From: Imbricaverruca yamaguchii
Lineage: Eukaryota; Arthropoda; Thecostraca; Neoverrucidae
Length of the DNA stretch: 64,000 nt
NCBI GenBank assembly: GCA_034440575.1
Contig: JAOTOL010001633.1
Location: forward strand, 2,896,501 to 2,960,500
Reading direction: 5' to 3'
Every line of letters starts with the position of its first letter. Positions within the stretch are counted from its first letter, which is position 1. Below the pieces are notes generated by a model. It worked only from the letters and a program-made list of their open reading frames with translations. It was not told where the DNA came from and ran no database searches. Shown piece after piece: positions 32,266-43,454 of this stretch. The position numbers were made by a program, and so were the translations under genes.

Positions 32266-34836
32266 TTGTATAAAAGAACTCCTCAGTATAAAAAAGCCAA
32301 AGGTGGTTATGGAGCATTTGTTAAGTGTATGATGTTTAATGCTCAGAGTATCCGTTCCAAATTTGATGAGTTCAAGTGTTTTGTTGTTGAGGAGGAACCA
32401 GATTTTGTTTGCATTACGGAGGTATGGGTCAGTGAAGGGTATTTTGGAGATAACTTACAGGACTATGAGATCCAGGGATACAATATGTTTTCGTGCAATA
32501 GGGGTCCAGCAATGAAAGGGGGTGGTGTACTGCTCTATATGAATAGCTTATTCAGTTCTCAAAAAGTAGCAGGTTGGGATAAAAATGTGTCTGTGGAGTC
32601 CATTTGGCTCGATGTCACTGTGGGAAAAGGCAACAACAATACTCTTAGGATAGGAGCTTTCTACCGATCAGGAACCCTGCCACATTCTCAGCAACTGGAG
32701 TTTGACAAGGTGATTTGTGAGGAAATCAGTAGAAACTTTAAGAGGAAGTGCCTTATTCTTGGTGAATTTAATATAAAAGGTTATGAAAATGCTGGTGTTG
32801 GCTCCCCATCACGCAAAATGTTTAGGAAATGCCTTGAAGAGGACCTGTTCTTACACCAGTTTGTATCGGAACCTACCAGGCATGGCTCATTCTTGGACCT
32901 TGTATTCTCGGATTTAAGTGACTTGGTTCAAAACTTGACTGTAGGCGAAACTCTGGGAAGAAGTGACCATAACATAGTTAGATTCAAGGCATATGTAGGG
33001 GAAATTATTAAGGATAAGTTGGCCAAGGTTCCAAATTTCAACAGAGCAGACTTTGACTGCATGAAAGCGGCTTTAAGTGCCATCAGATGGGAAGAAGAAT
33101 TCTCCAATTTAAATGCCTGTGAAATGTGGGAAAAGTTCAAATCTTACTTGAAGGAAATTCAGATTAGACATGTCCCACAAAAGCAAAGACGTAAAAGAGG
33201 GGTAGGAAAGCCAGCATGGCTTACACCAGACTTGATAAAAGCAATTAAGGCCAAGAAAACTGCATTTACAGTCTTTAAAGAAGCCTCAAATGTCCTTAAT
33301 CTAAAGGCGTATCGAAAAGCTAGAGACACTGTGAAGCAAAAAACCAGAGCAGCAAAACGAGCAAAAGAAATTGATTTAGCTAGAAACTGTAATGGGGACA
33401 GTAAAAAGTTCTTTAGATTCTACAAGCTGAGTAAAGTTTCTAGCACAATTGGTCCACTGGAAGTAAACGGGACTACATTGGGTGAGGATAGTGAGATGGT
33501 TGAGGAGCTGAGCAAGCAGTTTAAATCAGTGTTTACATTGGAAGATATGACCAATCTGCCGACCGTACACCACAGTTCAGTGACATGGAATCTGACAAAT
33601 GATGTTGATTTCATTGACAGTGATGTTATTTACAATCATATCAGGAAAATAAAGCCAAACAAGGCAGCAGGACCTGATGATATTTATGCTAGGGTGTTGC
33701 GGGAAACTGAAAAGGAACTGGTATTTCCACTTAGTATAATATTTTGTAGATCAGTTTCACAAAATGAAATTCCAACCGATTGGAAAAGGGCAAATGTAGT
33801 TCCTATTTTCAAGAAAGGGGAAAGAGGGAAAGTTGAAAACCATAGGCCAGTAAGTCTCACATCCCTAGTCTGCAAGGTACTCGAATCAATTATCAAGGAT
33901 AGAATAGTTAGTTATCTGGAAGGTAGCAGATTGATTCAAGATACTCAACATGGGTTTAGAAAAGGACGATCGTGTCTCACAAACCTCTTGGACTTTTTGA
34001 ACTTCGCCACAGAACAATTTGATCAGGGAAATCAGGTTGATGTAGCATATCTTGACTTTAGTAAGACCTTTGACAAGGTACCCCATAAACGGTTAATGAT
34101 ACAGCTTCAGTCCCATGGTATTGCAGGTAGCATCTTAAAATGGATAGAGTTGTGGCTTTCAGATAGACAGCAAAGAGTGATGCTAAATGGTACAAAGTCA
34201 TCATGGCAAAATGTTCTTAGTGGAGTCCCCCAGGGGTCAGTACTGGGGCCACTACTGTTCATTATATTTGTAAATAACATTGAAAGTGGCCTAAGCAGTA
34301 AAGTTTTGAAATTTGCGGATGATTTGAAGGTCTTTAGGGCAATAACAGGTCAAGATGAGCATATCTCGCTGCAAAAAGACTTAGACGAACTTGTGAAGTG
34401 GTCCGAAGAATGGCAAATGAAATTTAATTTTGATAAGTGCAAAATCACGCATGTAGGTAAGCAGCATATGAAGGCTCCATACTTGATGGGTGGCCAAGTG
34501 CTATCAGTGACTCAACAGGAGAAGGATTTAGGTGTTATTATAAACACAAAACTGGGGGCATCAGAACAGACCAAGGAAGCCAGGAAGAAGGTACTGGGAA
34601 TGCTCGAGGCAATAAATAGGAATGTATCATACAGAAGTGAGGAAGTAATCAGGAAGCTTTACTGTGCATACGTCAGGCGACATTTGGAATACTGCATCCA
34701 AGCTTGGTCTCCTAGCTATGAAAAAGATTGTTGGCTTTTAGAGAGAGTACACAAGAGGGCTACAAAAATGGTTAATGGCATAAGCAACCTGGCATATGAG
34801 GAAAGATTGACGAAATTGAATATGTTTTCACTTTGA
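32266..34836 (+). CDS. CR1-like LINE ORF2: endonuclease and reverse transcriptase
   Basis: The protein nicks DNA and reverse-transcribes the element RNA at the nick. Residues ~22-250 form an APE endonuclease: MFNAQSIRSKF, CITEVWV, KGGGVLLY, IGAFYR, LILGEFN and GRSDHNIVRF. The catalytic block is normally GDFN, so the Asp is Glu here. RT motifs at ~480-710: KAAGPDDI, WKRANVVPIFKKGE, VSLTSLVCKVLE, QHGFRKGRSC, VAYLDFSKTFDKVPHK (motif A), SGVPQGSVLGPLLFIIFVNN and LKFADDLKVF (catalytic FADD). The thumb end reads KDLGVIINTKLG and LEYCIQAWSPSYEKD. ATG 32266 lies upstream of the endonuclease; the true N terminus may be earlier. A TGA at 34834, probably a mutated CGA, ends the frame. The same frame then continues to 35142. 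Confidence 0.92.
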   Translation: MYKRTPQYKKAKGGYGAFVKCMMFNAQSIRSKFDEFKCFVVEEEPDFVCITEVWVSEGYFGDNLQDYEIQGYNMFSCNRGPAMKGGGVLLYMNSLFSSQKVAGWDKNVSVESIWLDVTVGKGNNNTLRIGAFYRSGTLPHSQQLEFDKVICEEISRNFKRKCLILGEFNIKGYENAGVGSPSRKMFRKCLEEDLFLHQFVSEPTRHGSFLDLVFSDLSDLVQNLTVGETLGRSDHNIVRFKAYVGEIIKDKLAKVPNFNRADFDCMKAALSAIRWEEEFSNLNACEMWEKFKSYLKEIQIRHVPQKQRRKRGVGKPAWLTPDLIKAIKAKKTAFTVFKEASNVLNLKAYRKARDTVKQKTRAAKRAKEIDLARNCNGDSKKFFRFYKLSKVSSTIGPLEVNGTTLGEDSEMVEELSKQFKSVFTLEDMTNLPTVHHSSVTWNLTNDVDFIDSDVIYNHIRKIKPNKAAGPDDIYARVLRETEKELVFPLSIIFCRSVSQNEIPTDWKRANVVPIFKKGERGKVENHRPVSLTSLVCKVLESIIKDRIVSYLEGSRLIQDTQHGFRKGRSCLTNLLDFLNFATEQFDQGNQVDVAYLDFSKTFDKVPHKRLMIQLQSHGIAGSILKWIELWLSDRQQRVMLNGTKSSWQNVLSGVPQGSVLGPLLFIIFVNNIESGLSSKVLKFADDLKVFRAITGQDEHISLQKDLDELVKWSEEWQMKFNFDKCKITHVGKQHMKAPYLMGGQVLSVTQQEKDLGVIINTKLGASEQTKEARKKVLGMLEAINRNVSYRSEEVIRKLYCAYVRRHLEYCIQAWSPSYEKDCWLLERVHKRATKMVNGISNLAYEERLTKLNMFSL

Positions 34837-35142
34837 TATAGAAGGCTGAGAGGAGATCTCATCGAGTTCTTTAAATTTGTCCATGGTCTGGAGAGGGGAT
34901 ACCTTGGGGAAATGTTTGAATTGAACAGAAATGATACAATTAGAGGTCATAAATCCAAAATTAATGATAACCACAGCAGAACAAGGTTAAGGAAAACTTT
35001 CTTCACGAACAGGGTAGTAGAACACTGGAACCAGTTGCCAGAAAACATTGTCAGTAGCAGCACATTGAACATCTTTAAAAACAGCATAGACAATCATTAT
35101 AAGAATAGAGGGCTTGCTTTTCAGGATTACAGGGTGGGCTGA
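34837..35142 (+). pseudogene. C-terminal tail of the LINE ORF2 after an in-frame TGA
   Basis: In the same frame as 32266-34836: YRRLRGDLIEFFKFVHGLER to LAFQDYRVG and a stop. This YRRLRGDLIE..K...G segment is the usual C terminus of CR1-like ORF2 proteins, so the TGA at 34834-34836 truncates the protein by about 101 residues. The decayed copy at 45785 and the scrap at 31325 confirm that this sequence belongs to the family. Confidence 0.85.
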
Positions 35143-35447
35143 TCGACGGATTTGGTGGGCAACTGGTTGAGTGTACACAGTGCAACGAAGAAGGGCCCTT
35201 GTGGTTCATAGTTGCACTAATCTTCTATGTATTTATGTCTTTTTTATGTCTTTATGAACGTCTTTAAAGATGGCATAGACAATCATTACAAGAATAGAGG
35301 GCTTGCTTTTCAGCATTACAGGGTGGGCTGATCGACGGATATGGTGGGCAACTGGTTGAGTGTACACAGTGCAACGAAGAAGGGCCCTTGTGGCTCATGG
35401 TTGCACTAATCTTGAGTGGGTTTATGTCTTTATATCTTTATGAACAG
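35069..35447 (+). repeat. tandemly duplicated LINE 3' end (189 bp step)
   Basis: The segment from AACATCTTTAAA (about 35068) through the 3' UTR to TTTATGAACG is repeated from about 35257 with few differences. Both copies contain GGTGGGCTGATCGACGGAT and GCAACGAAGAAGGGCCCTTG and end in TTTATGTCTTTATG-type short repeats, the likely 3' terminus of the family. The second unit looks like a severely 5'-truncated insertion into the tail of the first. Confidence 0.9.
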
Positions 35448-35508
35448 AACAGTAAACGGCCCAAAAAACACTGCCTGAGAAATGAATATTGCTTAGCCCA
35501 CAGAATAA

Positions 35509-35562
35509 GCTATAACTGGCATTTATGCCAGTTATAGCTCAGTGGGTTATAACCCACTGAGC
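35509..35562. repeat. two adjoining perfect hairpins
   Basis: 35509-35538: a 13 bp stem (GCTATAACTGGCA and its complement) with a TTTA loop. 35537-35562: a perfect 26 bp palindrome centred at GGTTATAACC. They overlap by two bases. They follow the LINE 3' end by about 60 bp. Confidence 0.95.
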
Positions 35563-37630
35563 TTTTCAGTGTCTATTGATGAATAATGATGTCATAAAGT
35601 AACAATTAGGCTTGTTTGCTCCAGAGCAATACTACATATACCAGGATAAGCATGCTGGGTATTATGTGCTGTCAAGCTTAGGCATGTTTGTTATTTAACT
35701 TGAGGTTTCCTCAACTAGGTGGGTCATTCAGAGCCCGCAATTTGTGGGCTTTGTTGAACGAGGTTGACAGGATGGTGACATAATCAGATTTATATCATGG
35801 ATGTGGGAAAACACTTGCTGTGAAGACACATCCACCTTGCACTATGACAGGCTTGTGATTCTGGATCCAGAGGTTCACTTCAATTCTGCCGCACGAGTGC
35901 ACCGATCCGCATGCCATCGAATCACAAATCAAAGTGGTCGAATGTTCGTGCAGTTGTTTCGTTAAGCAGCGTTAAGGTGTAAAATTTCCAGCCATTTCTC
36001 CACGTTGCTTTTTTAACTACACAATTACTAACTGTAAGTAGCCATGGAACGTTCAAACTCCCGCCAAAAACACGGACTGTAGCAGTGCTAGATATAAGTA
36101 GCGGAAGTATTCTAGACTGCTTGGCATAACACTGGTGGCCGCTAGGATCCAGCATCCTCATTCTTGCAGTCTAGCACCTAGAGGCTAGAATTAGTTCCTT
36201 TCAGCTGAATAGTGCATATGATGTTCGCTGCAAGCTTCCGAAGGAAAAGCGTTGTTTGAAGCAACCGCTTAGCAAGCAATTAGCAACAAGTCCAAATGAT
36301 TTTTGCACGGTGTACCATATCGATCCATCACGGTTAACACAATATCAATTACCCCACCGCAATGCACATGTGCGTACAATTCCTACAACTCAGGGGCAAA
36401 ACTGCCCCAACAATTCCATCAATTAGTTTATATGGCGTTCCAGCGATACTTCATATGGCTGGAGGGTGCCGAGCAAGTTAATTTGAGTTCATGTAAGGCA
36501 ACTTCACCTCCTGATAAACATCCACTTATCATGGATAGAAGCATGAGCACCATTGCTGATTAAACCTTTTCTTACAACATTTTCTGACGCATTTTGCTGG
36601 AAACTATTTCGTACGCAGTGTGCATTGCTTGTTCATGACTCTCACTTTGATTTGATGTACAGCATAACTTGATGTAAATGAGTGTTCTGGTCTTGGGCAT
36701 CCAAAATCTGAACCGATGACAAAGTATTCCGAACTTCGAACTACTATAAAGGTCAACTGAAAAAGTTACGGTCGGCCGTGTTTATGGTCTTCCATAATCC
36801 TTCCCAGCGACGACAAGGCATTCCTGCAGCGGATAGTTTGCTGGGCAATTAATTCCTCTTAGCTCCATAAATCCACTACAATCTGCCCTTGTGCTTTCCG
36901 AGTTAGGCACAGCTGTAACTATTTTACCGCAATGTACCGCTAAATGTACAAAATGACGAATGAGAATGACGTTGACTGGCCTGCGGAGTACGTCTGCCGC
37001 CTCTGACCTGAGTTGTAGCTTCCTGGCACGTGCGGCACACGAAAATGATTATTTCACAGGGTGAGTCTGCAAGACTTGTCTGCAGTTAAGAACGTTAATC
37101 GATTGAACGAAAAGCCGCTACTGCTGGCGGTGGCGCCCGTTGCCCAATGTTTGCGTGTGGCCACTCACGCATCGGACCATGACCAGTTCGTGAATCGTAC
37201 AATCGGAACATCCACGCGATCCATTCGACACGTAGACCTGCTCGGAGTGCGAAGTCAGTTCATCCAGTGATGTTCCTGACTCAGAGTCAGCATGGGTCAG
37301 GCACCAGGACATACGTAACGCTGCCACCTGTCAAACGCCCTTCACTTACTCGGGCGAATAGCCATTCAACAGCTGGATATGTGGCACACCATGTGTGTGG
37401 TTCACACTGCACTGGTAACGCATGAGCAGTGACGGTCGGCCACGCAGCGAACCAAGACAAGGCCAGAATGTGAAGCGTGGCAACCACTTGTCACTTCCGC
37501 GAGCCGTTATCGATGACGACCATTAGCGGCTCTGCTGCCGCCGATGTAATCTGGCCAAAGAGCTTGGTCCAAGACCCCGTGCTGAGAGCTTTACGGCAAG
37601 AACGAAGCAAAAGCTCCTCCGGCTATTGTC
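35563..37630. other. no recognised feature
   Basis: Mixed composition. Short overlapping frames on both strands (for example 37061-37327) without family motifs. No tandem array, SINE or LINE piece was recognised. Confidence 0.35.
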
Positions 37631-37679
37631 GCCGCCGCCTCCGCCTCCGCCTCCGCCTCCGCCTCCGCCTCCGCCGCCG
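37631..37679. repeat. CCGCCT hexamer microsatellite
   Basis: CCTCCG repeated about six times between GCCGCC flanks. Reads as poly Arg-Leu or similar in the frames crossing it. Confidence 0.95.
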
Positions 37680-38904
37680 TTGAATAGCTGAACTCAATGT
37701 GTGCAGTTCAATATTAGGTAACGTCATGCTGCTGGTGCTTTGAGTGGCATGCATCTTGTGTAGTGCAACTTCTCAGCTTGATGCATATCATGATGATGCT
37801 GACCGCAAATGTTTTGAGCGAGATGCGGATTGGATATTCATATGGGCATAGCCGGATCCATATGGCGGATCTGATTCAATCAGCTTATGAAGGAACCTGA
37901 TCATTGAGATTAGATGACTACTTTATAGTTCGGCCAACGATGCACATTTCACAAAATGCGTAGGTAATGGTATCAAGACAGTGTTTTACGTGGATAATTG
38001 GACGTTTTCTGGAACAAATATCATCTTGTCTCTTCTCAGTGCCGTGTTGCAAGAAAATAATTGCATTTTCGAGAAGCAACGGTTAATTATTATCTGAACG
38101 ATTACATCGGACACTTCCAAGGTCCCGAAATCCATTTTCAGTTATCGGTCGAGAGTGGGAAATTGCTGTTCAATAGATATGCATGCGCAAGGAAAACTAA
38201 AGTAGGAGAAATGTGGATGACAGGATTTCAGAGCAATTGTTCTTTCTGGCCAGGGCCTGATGTACCTCAAAATCAATCACGATAATTCAAGTTCCAGCGT
38301 GTCGTTTCCTGATTTTGGGATATTTCCATCTGTCTATTTTGAGCGTAAGAGAGAGAAAAAAAAGTACATGACAGTAAAAACACTATTCATTATGTTCGAA
38401 ATTATTAGCGGAAAACTATTCCAAGCTGCATGTCATTTTCACCCCAATCGGGATATTTTGAGACCCTGCGCATCTCTGAAAGTAACAGCGCACAGCAGCG
38501 CACAGCGCCGCTGTGCAGAGCCGCTGTATAGAGGCGTCCGGGCAAAGCGCCACACGATGTGTGGATGCCACAAAAACGCGTGCAGCTCGCCGCCGGGTAA
38601 TGATGTTCCGAAGTGGCTCGTGCTAGCGGCCGAAAAACACCGACCGAGGCAGTAAATGCAGCAGAATGAAACGAATGGAAGCGAAGCGTCTGCTAATGTC
38701 TTGCGCAGATCGATGTGCTTTGTTCGGTTTGTTTTGCAAGCGTACAACACCCGCAGCATCAGCATCAAAGTAGCGTCAGAACATTGATCTTAGCAAGTAA
38801 TAACGGAACTGGCAACAAACTTGGCTTCTCTGTGTTGTTCAACTGTTGGCATTCTAGAGTCGTGTAAAACACGTTAGTTCAAAGTTAAATTGAGCATTCA
38901 TTCG
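37680..38904. other. no gene; block related to 28.6 kb
   Basis: CAGCGCCGCTGTGCAGAGCC at about 38500, followed by CACACGATGTGTGGATG and GCGTGCAGCTCGCCGCCGGG, resembles 28587-28665 (CAGCGCCGCTGTGCGGAGCC, TGCACGATGTGCGTGCAG, AGCTCACCACCAAATAATG). This suggests a third kind of dispersed repeat. Frames are short. Confidence 0.45.
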
Positions 38905-39215
38905 CCTGGTCGCGCGCCTGACGACATTTACTGTCTCCTTCGCCTAGTCGCGCGCTTGACATTTACTGACGCCTTCGCCTAGTCACGCGCCTGACATTTA
39001 TTGGCGTCCTCGCCTAGTCACGCGCCTGACATTTACTGGCCCCTTCGCCTAGTCTCCCGCCTGACATTTACTGGCGCCTTCGCCTAGTCGCGCGCTTAAC
39101 ATTTACTGGCTCCTTCGCCTGGTCGCGCGCCTGACATTTACTGGCTCCATCGCCTGGTTGGGCGCCTGACGACATTTACTCTCGCCTTCGCCTATCACGC
39201 ACCTGACGACGTCAA
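38905..39215 (+). repeat. 35 bp minisatellite, ~9 units
   Basis: Units start at CGCCT(A/G)GTC at 38941, 38976, 39011 and so on in 35 bp steps, with consensus CGCCTAGTCGCGCGCCTGAC then ATTTACTGGCGCCTT. The first and last units carry an extra GAC (CTGACGACATT). Units differ by several substitutions, so it is an older array than those at 25.3 or 43.5 kb. Confidence 0.95.
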
Positions 39216-40439
39216 TAGATGGTGTTGCTGCTCACTTCAGCCACATCACTTATATTGAGATCAGGTCGGAGGCTCGACTTGCGGTAAGATTGGCCGCTTG
39301 AGCAGTTGCCGGTGAGTGGTTTACACTCCATGTGCTCGCATTAGGACTGTTGGTATGTGTAGCTCAAGACAACATGTCACGCGCTATGTAATTTATGGGA
39401 GGATGGTACGCGCTTTGTTGTGCAACCAGTATCTGCCGCAGATTAAGTGAAGCAGTCGAACAAAAGTGAAAGATTGTGTCTAGCTGGAAGGTTATCTGCC
39501 AGTGTGTGTGTGGCACTGAGTAAGTGCACGCAAGCGTGCCAGGCTACGTGTATGTTTCGCATCGCAGTAGATCGATCCTGCAACATCATGGAGGGTTTGA
39601 GACGAAGCGAGATTTACAATGTTTTATATTTACAATAGAGCTACCATTGACTCTAGTCGAATCATTCCCGGATATGGAGCATATATGACACGATGGCCAG
39701 GTGGTTTTGCATGTTCATTTAATGGACCGCTATATACGAGTCTTTTGGGTTGAATTTCATCAACTGTTAGGTGATTTAACATTAAGTGATTTCAGAATCG
39801 CGGTGATCAGATCTTTGGTTTCGCTGAAGCCAGTTCATTTGATGAAAGCAACTGGTTTCATCATTCAAAGCTTTCACTCAAATAAGACTCAGTTAAGGCA
39901 TGCATTGATCAAATGAAGCCTGAAACTAGTCTTATGTGTGGTTATTTCGAAAGTGGTTGTGGTTGTATTATAAATTTGACCTATGTTCTGCCCTGTGAGA
40001 TCAGTACATAATCTCACAGGATGAGGCTTCTTGTCATTAGCGAGGTGTCGTAGCAAAATATACGCTGGCTTGGTTCGTTTCCCTAGCATGATTCGCTTGT
40101 AATCGCCAGGGGGTCGCATGCATTCTGAAGGTTGCGTTCGAGCACGTTCTGAAGATACAGCCAAGAGTCATTTCGCCATGCAAAATTTTCAGCTGTTTAT
40201 AACTGAGTGGGATTTAGGACTCGCTCTAGTTTATTTTCATCACTTCAACTATGATGCAGTTGGGTATCCTATCTGTCTATGCAATGCAACATTACAGGGA
40301 TCCGATTAAATAATGCAATTGCAAACACGGCAGTAATTTCAAATAGCGGTGTCAACCGGATAGCAAATTAAGTCCTATGTTTATGCAACGAATCAAAACA
40401 AAACCACGTTGAAAACTAAGATGTGCACAATACAAGGAT
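39216..40439. other. no recognised feature
   Basis: No family motif or repeat recognised. Confidence 0.35.
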
Positions 40440-40852
40440 GTGAATAGTAGCATCATTCAACATCCATAACAACTCAGCAGCTCTGGTCCACCGTTCAGGC
40501 AGGTGAACAGTAACATCACTGAACATCCACAACACCTCGGTAGCTCTAGCTCACCTCTCTGGCAGGCGAATAGTAACATCACTCAACACCCATAACAACT
40601 CAGCAGCTCTGGTCTACCGTTCAGGCAGGTAAACAGTAACATCACTGAACATCCGCAACAGCTCGGTAGCTCTAATCCACCTCTCAGGCAGGTGAATAGT
40701 AACATCATTGAACATCCGCAACAGTTCGGTAGCCCTAGTCCACCTCTCTGGCAGGTGAATAGTAACATCACTCAACACCCATAACAACTCAGCAGCTCTG
40801 GTCTACCGTTCAGGCAGGTAAACAGTAACATCACTGAACATCCGCAACAGCT
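40440..40852. repeat. 63 bp satellite with two alternating variants
   Basis: Unit starts at 40440, 40503, 40566, 40629, 40692, 40755 and 40818. Type alpha has ACAACTCAGCAGCTCTGGTC (units 1, 3, 6). Type beta has ACA.CTCGGTAGCTCTA (units 2, 4, 5, 7). Units 3-4 and 6-7 are nearly identical, so duplication worked on a dimer or trimer. 63 bp is 21 codons, which keeps a minus-strand frame open with 21-residue repeats. Confidence 0.95.
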
Positions 40853-41218
40853 CATGCTCGAGTTCAACAGAACATGAAGTTTCTTAGTTCGCCTTATTGT
40901 TACGTAACACATGTGCTCCCATCTGAATGCTACTATGAATGATACAATTTACGCTCGAGCACCCAAGGCATATCCTAGGCGATAAAGACAACGTGAATTC
41001 AGACATAGAACATATTTATCTGCGGAATGATGAACGAAATGCGCATGGCCAAATCAATGTCCATACTAGAAATACATCGAACCTCCTCTTTCGCATACCA
41101 ACTCAAAATCGAACGCACATTTTAACTGCAGACTATTCCAGTCCAGAAGTGGGATGACAGCTGTCTACAATATCCAAATAAACTGGAATTGTTCCGACTT
41201 GGCAGACCTAACGCATAA

Positions 41219-42130
41219 CCGTTTACATGAGCAGGTCAGTCGGAAACGAAAATTTCCGATCTGGTCGATTCGCAAAAGTTCCGATCGCGCGGCCCGTTTA
41301 CAAGAGCAAAGCAGGCACATAATCGGATTTATACGATTTGTCGGCTGACACAACGTGGTGAAAAGTGTCGGATATTTGGCGCATTTTTTGCGCTTCTGAC
41401 GCACCTGCTTCGAGCAACGGTGTACACCAACACAATGTATCATCAATGATCCACGTAGTTTGAGATTGTTGGGCAGATATATAGGGAATCTGTGAATTCG
41501 AAGGATTCACGGTGCCGATAACGCGTTGTCGATGACAACATAGCCCTTTCTTCTTCGTGAATCAAACGGTGCATTATTTCCAGGCCAGACTATATTCTAT
41601 AGCATAGGTTCCAGACAATGTAATGGTGCATTGCTCCAGACTGTGCAATGGTCAAATGAACAAGGTAAATCAGGTTCACTACGCAATCCAATAAATAGAT
41701 CAGCAAAGTACAAACGCTGTCACAAATTCACAAATTGAACACTCCGCCAAATCGTAAAACTGACGGTTGGGGCACGCACTAATAACGTGACGTCTCAGCG
41801 CTGATTTCAGCTGTTACATGTCTGATTTTTGTATATCATGATTAGGTTTGCAATTGTAGTTAAGAACAAGACTTTTATTTTTCATATTCACCCTAAATGT
41901 ACAGATAACGTAGTAAATAATAGCATCAAGATGCATCATGACCCTTGAAGTCGTGCCGTTATTTGTTAATGATTGGCGCTAATCGCAAACTTCCACTTAA
42001 CGCAGCGCAAATTTACGTTAAGATATTCGCATGTTTTGCTACGCCAAAGCCCGTTTACAAGAGCATAATTTTGGCAAGTTTTCCCAATCGCATCGTATTC
42101 GGAAGTTTTGCTGCTCATGTAAACGGGGTA
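41219..42130. repeat. CGTTTACAWGAGCA motifs, MITE-like
   Basis: CCGTTTACATGAGCA at about 41219, CCGTTTACAAGAGCA at about 41295 and about 42050, and the inverse TGCTCATGTAAACGGGG at about 42112. The pair at 42050/42112 bounds an ~80 bp segment whose arms extend (AGTTTTCC against GGAAGTTTTG), like a very short foldback element. The pair at 41219/41295 is in direct orientation. Between 41310 and 42045 nothing else was recognised. Confidence 0.5.
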
Positions 42131-43454
42131 TATCGCCTTCCTTACCCTCGGGCTCGGAATTCAAATCGTCTACTGTAGGATTCAAAAATGATGTTCGGAG
42201 GGCACGACATGCTTTGTAACCATAGCATTAGCCTTTTGGCTATCTCTGAAAGGACAAAGGGGCCATTATGTCATACACGCAACATGAAAGTCTTCCCGGG
42301 TTTTATTTGCTGGCTTTGTTAGGCATGTCACTGGAAACCCATCTTGTAAAAATTAGGACTAGTCAAATAATTGTCTTAAATAACTTCAACAACAATGGAG
42401 GTCAGGCCGCAGCAGGTCGTGGGAGGGGCAATGGCCGTATGGGGTTATATGCGATACCTGAAGGACAAGACACGATAGCACATCGGAATGTAACTCTTAG
42501 TGAACAATCTAGCACGTCTATCACTGAACAACTGCAACAACTAAACAGCTCTGATATACGTCATATTTTGAGATCCAGTCATTTATGGTCAGAAACTTAT
42601 GTTACATCGTATGATTAAGAAAAACTTAACCCTCTTGCTGTGTATTTCTGGTTGAAGGCGGAGCGACGTGCGGACTCTGCCCATCGTTGATGTGGTGACG
42701 CTTGACGTCTGCCATCTGCGTGGCGACCGAGTGAGAAATTGTCTCCCCAGCTTTATCTAAGTACAGTCACATCAAATGGAGGTGACGATATTTGTAGTGC
42801 GCACAATTGGGAGATTGTGTCAAAGGTCAACCTTGAGCAACGTAATGTAGAAACACCACAATCACAGCGATAGGTCAGGTAAAAAAAATAACGAAATGCT
42901 CGTATCTCGAGTCATACAAGCAGTCATCTGACATAACGTGCAGAGGGTGAATTCGTCCTCATAATTTTCAGACATGACATGATTCATGTCTGCTCTCCGT
43001 GTTGGGTTCATCCAGCAAGTGTCCGCAAGGCTCTTCACTTATGATGTAGCGAGTCGTCAGCCAATGAGGTAAGAGCTCTCTCCCCTCCGTCTCGCGCAGG
43101 AGCGTTACCAAGAAGTCTACCCGAGTCACGTCAGAAAGTAGGTCAACTACATGTTCTGCCTGATGAAAAAAAACTGCACCTGCACGCGGCTGTTTGCACA
43201 CTGTCGCCGTTCGAAACAGCACCATGGACCTTTCTCGGCCTGCTCAGCAGCGCAGGCTTTGAAAACACGCGTCGAATGCGAGAAAACAACCGAACGAATG
43301 TTTTGACACCATTCCGCCGGCCCGGCGCCTCGACGCGCCAGTCGGCCTCGACTCGCCCACGTCCGACAAACAACTCGCCGTCCCGCCGACTCGACCCACC
43401 AGTCGGCCGTGACTCGAGCGAGCAAGTGAACGACGGCCGCGACGGGTGACTCAC
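42131..43454. other. no recognised gene
   Basis: An ATG-started frame of 116 codons at 42268-42618 has a hydrophobic N-terminal stretch and a GRGRGNGRMG patch. I do not recognise it and have no second line of support. GC content rises from 43200 towards the minisatellite. Confidence 0.3.

Noticed and set aside
42268..42618. 116-codon ATG-started frame with a GRGRGNGR patch
   Set aside because: No homologous family, no second exon and no codon-usage contrast with the surroundings; left unannotated as a gene.
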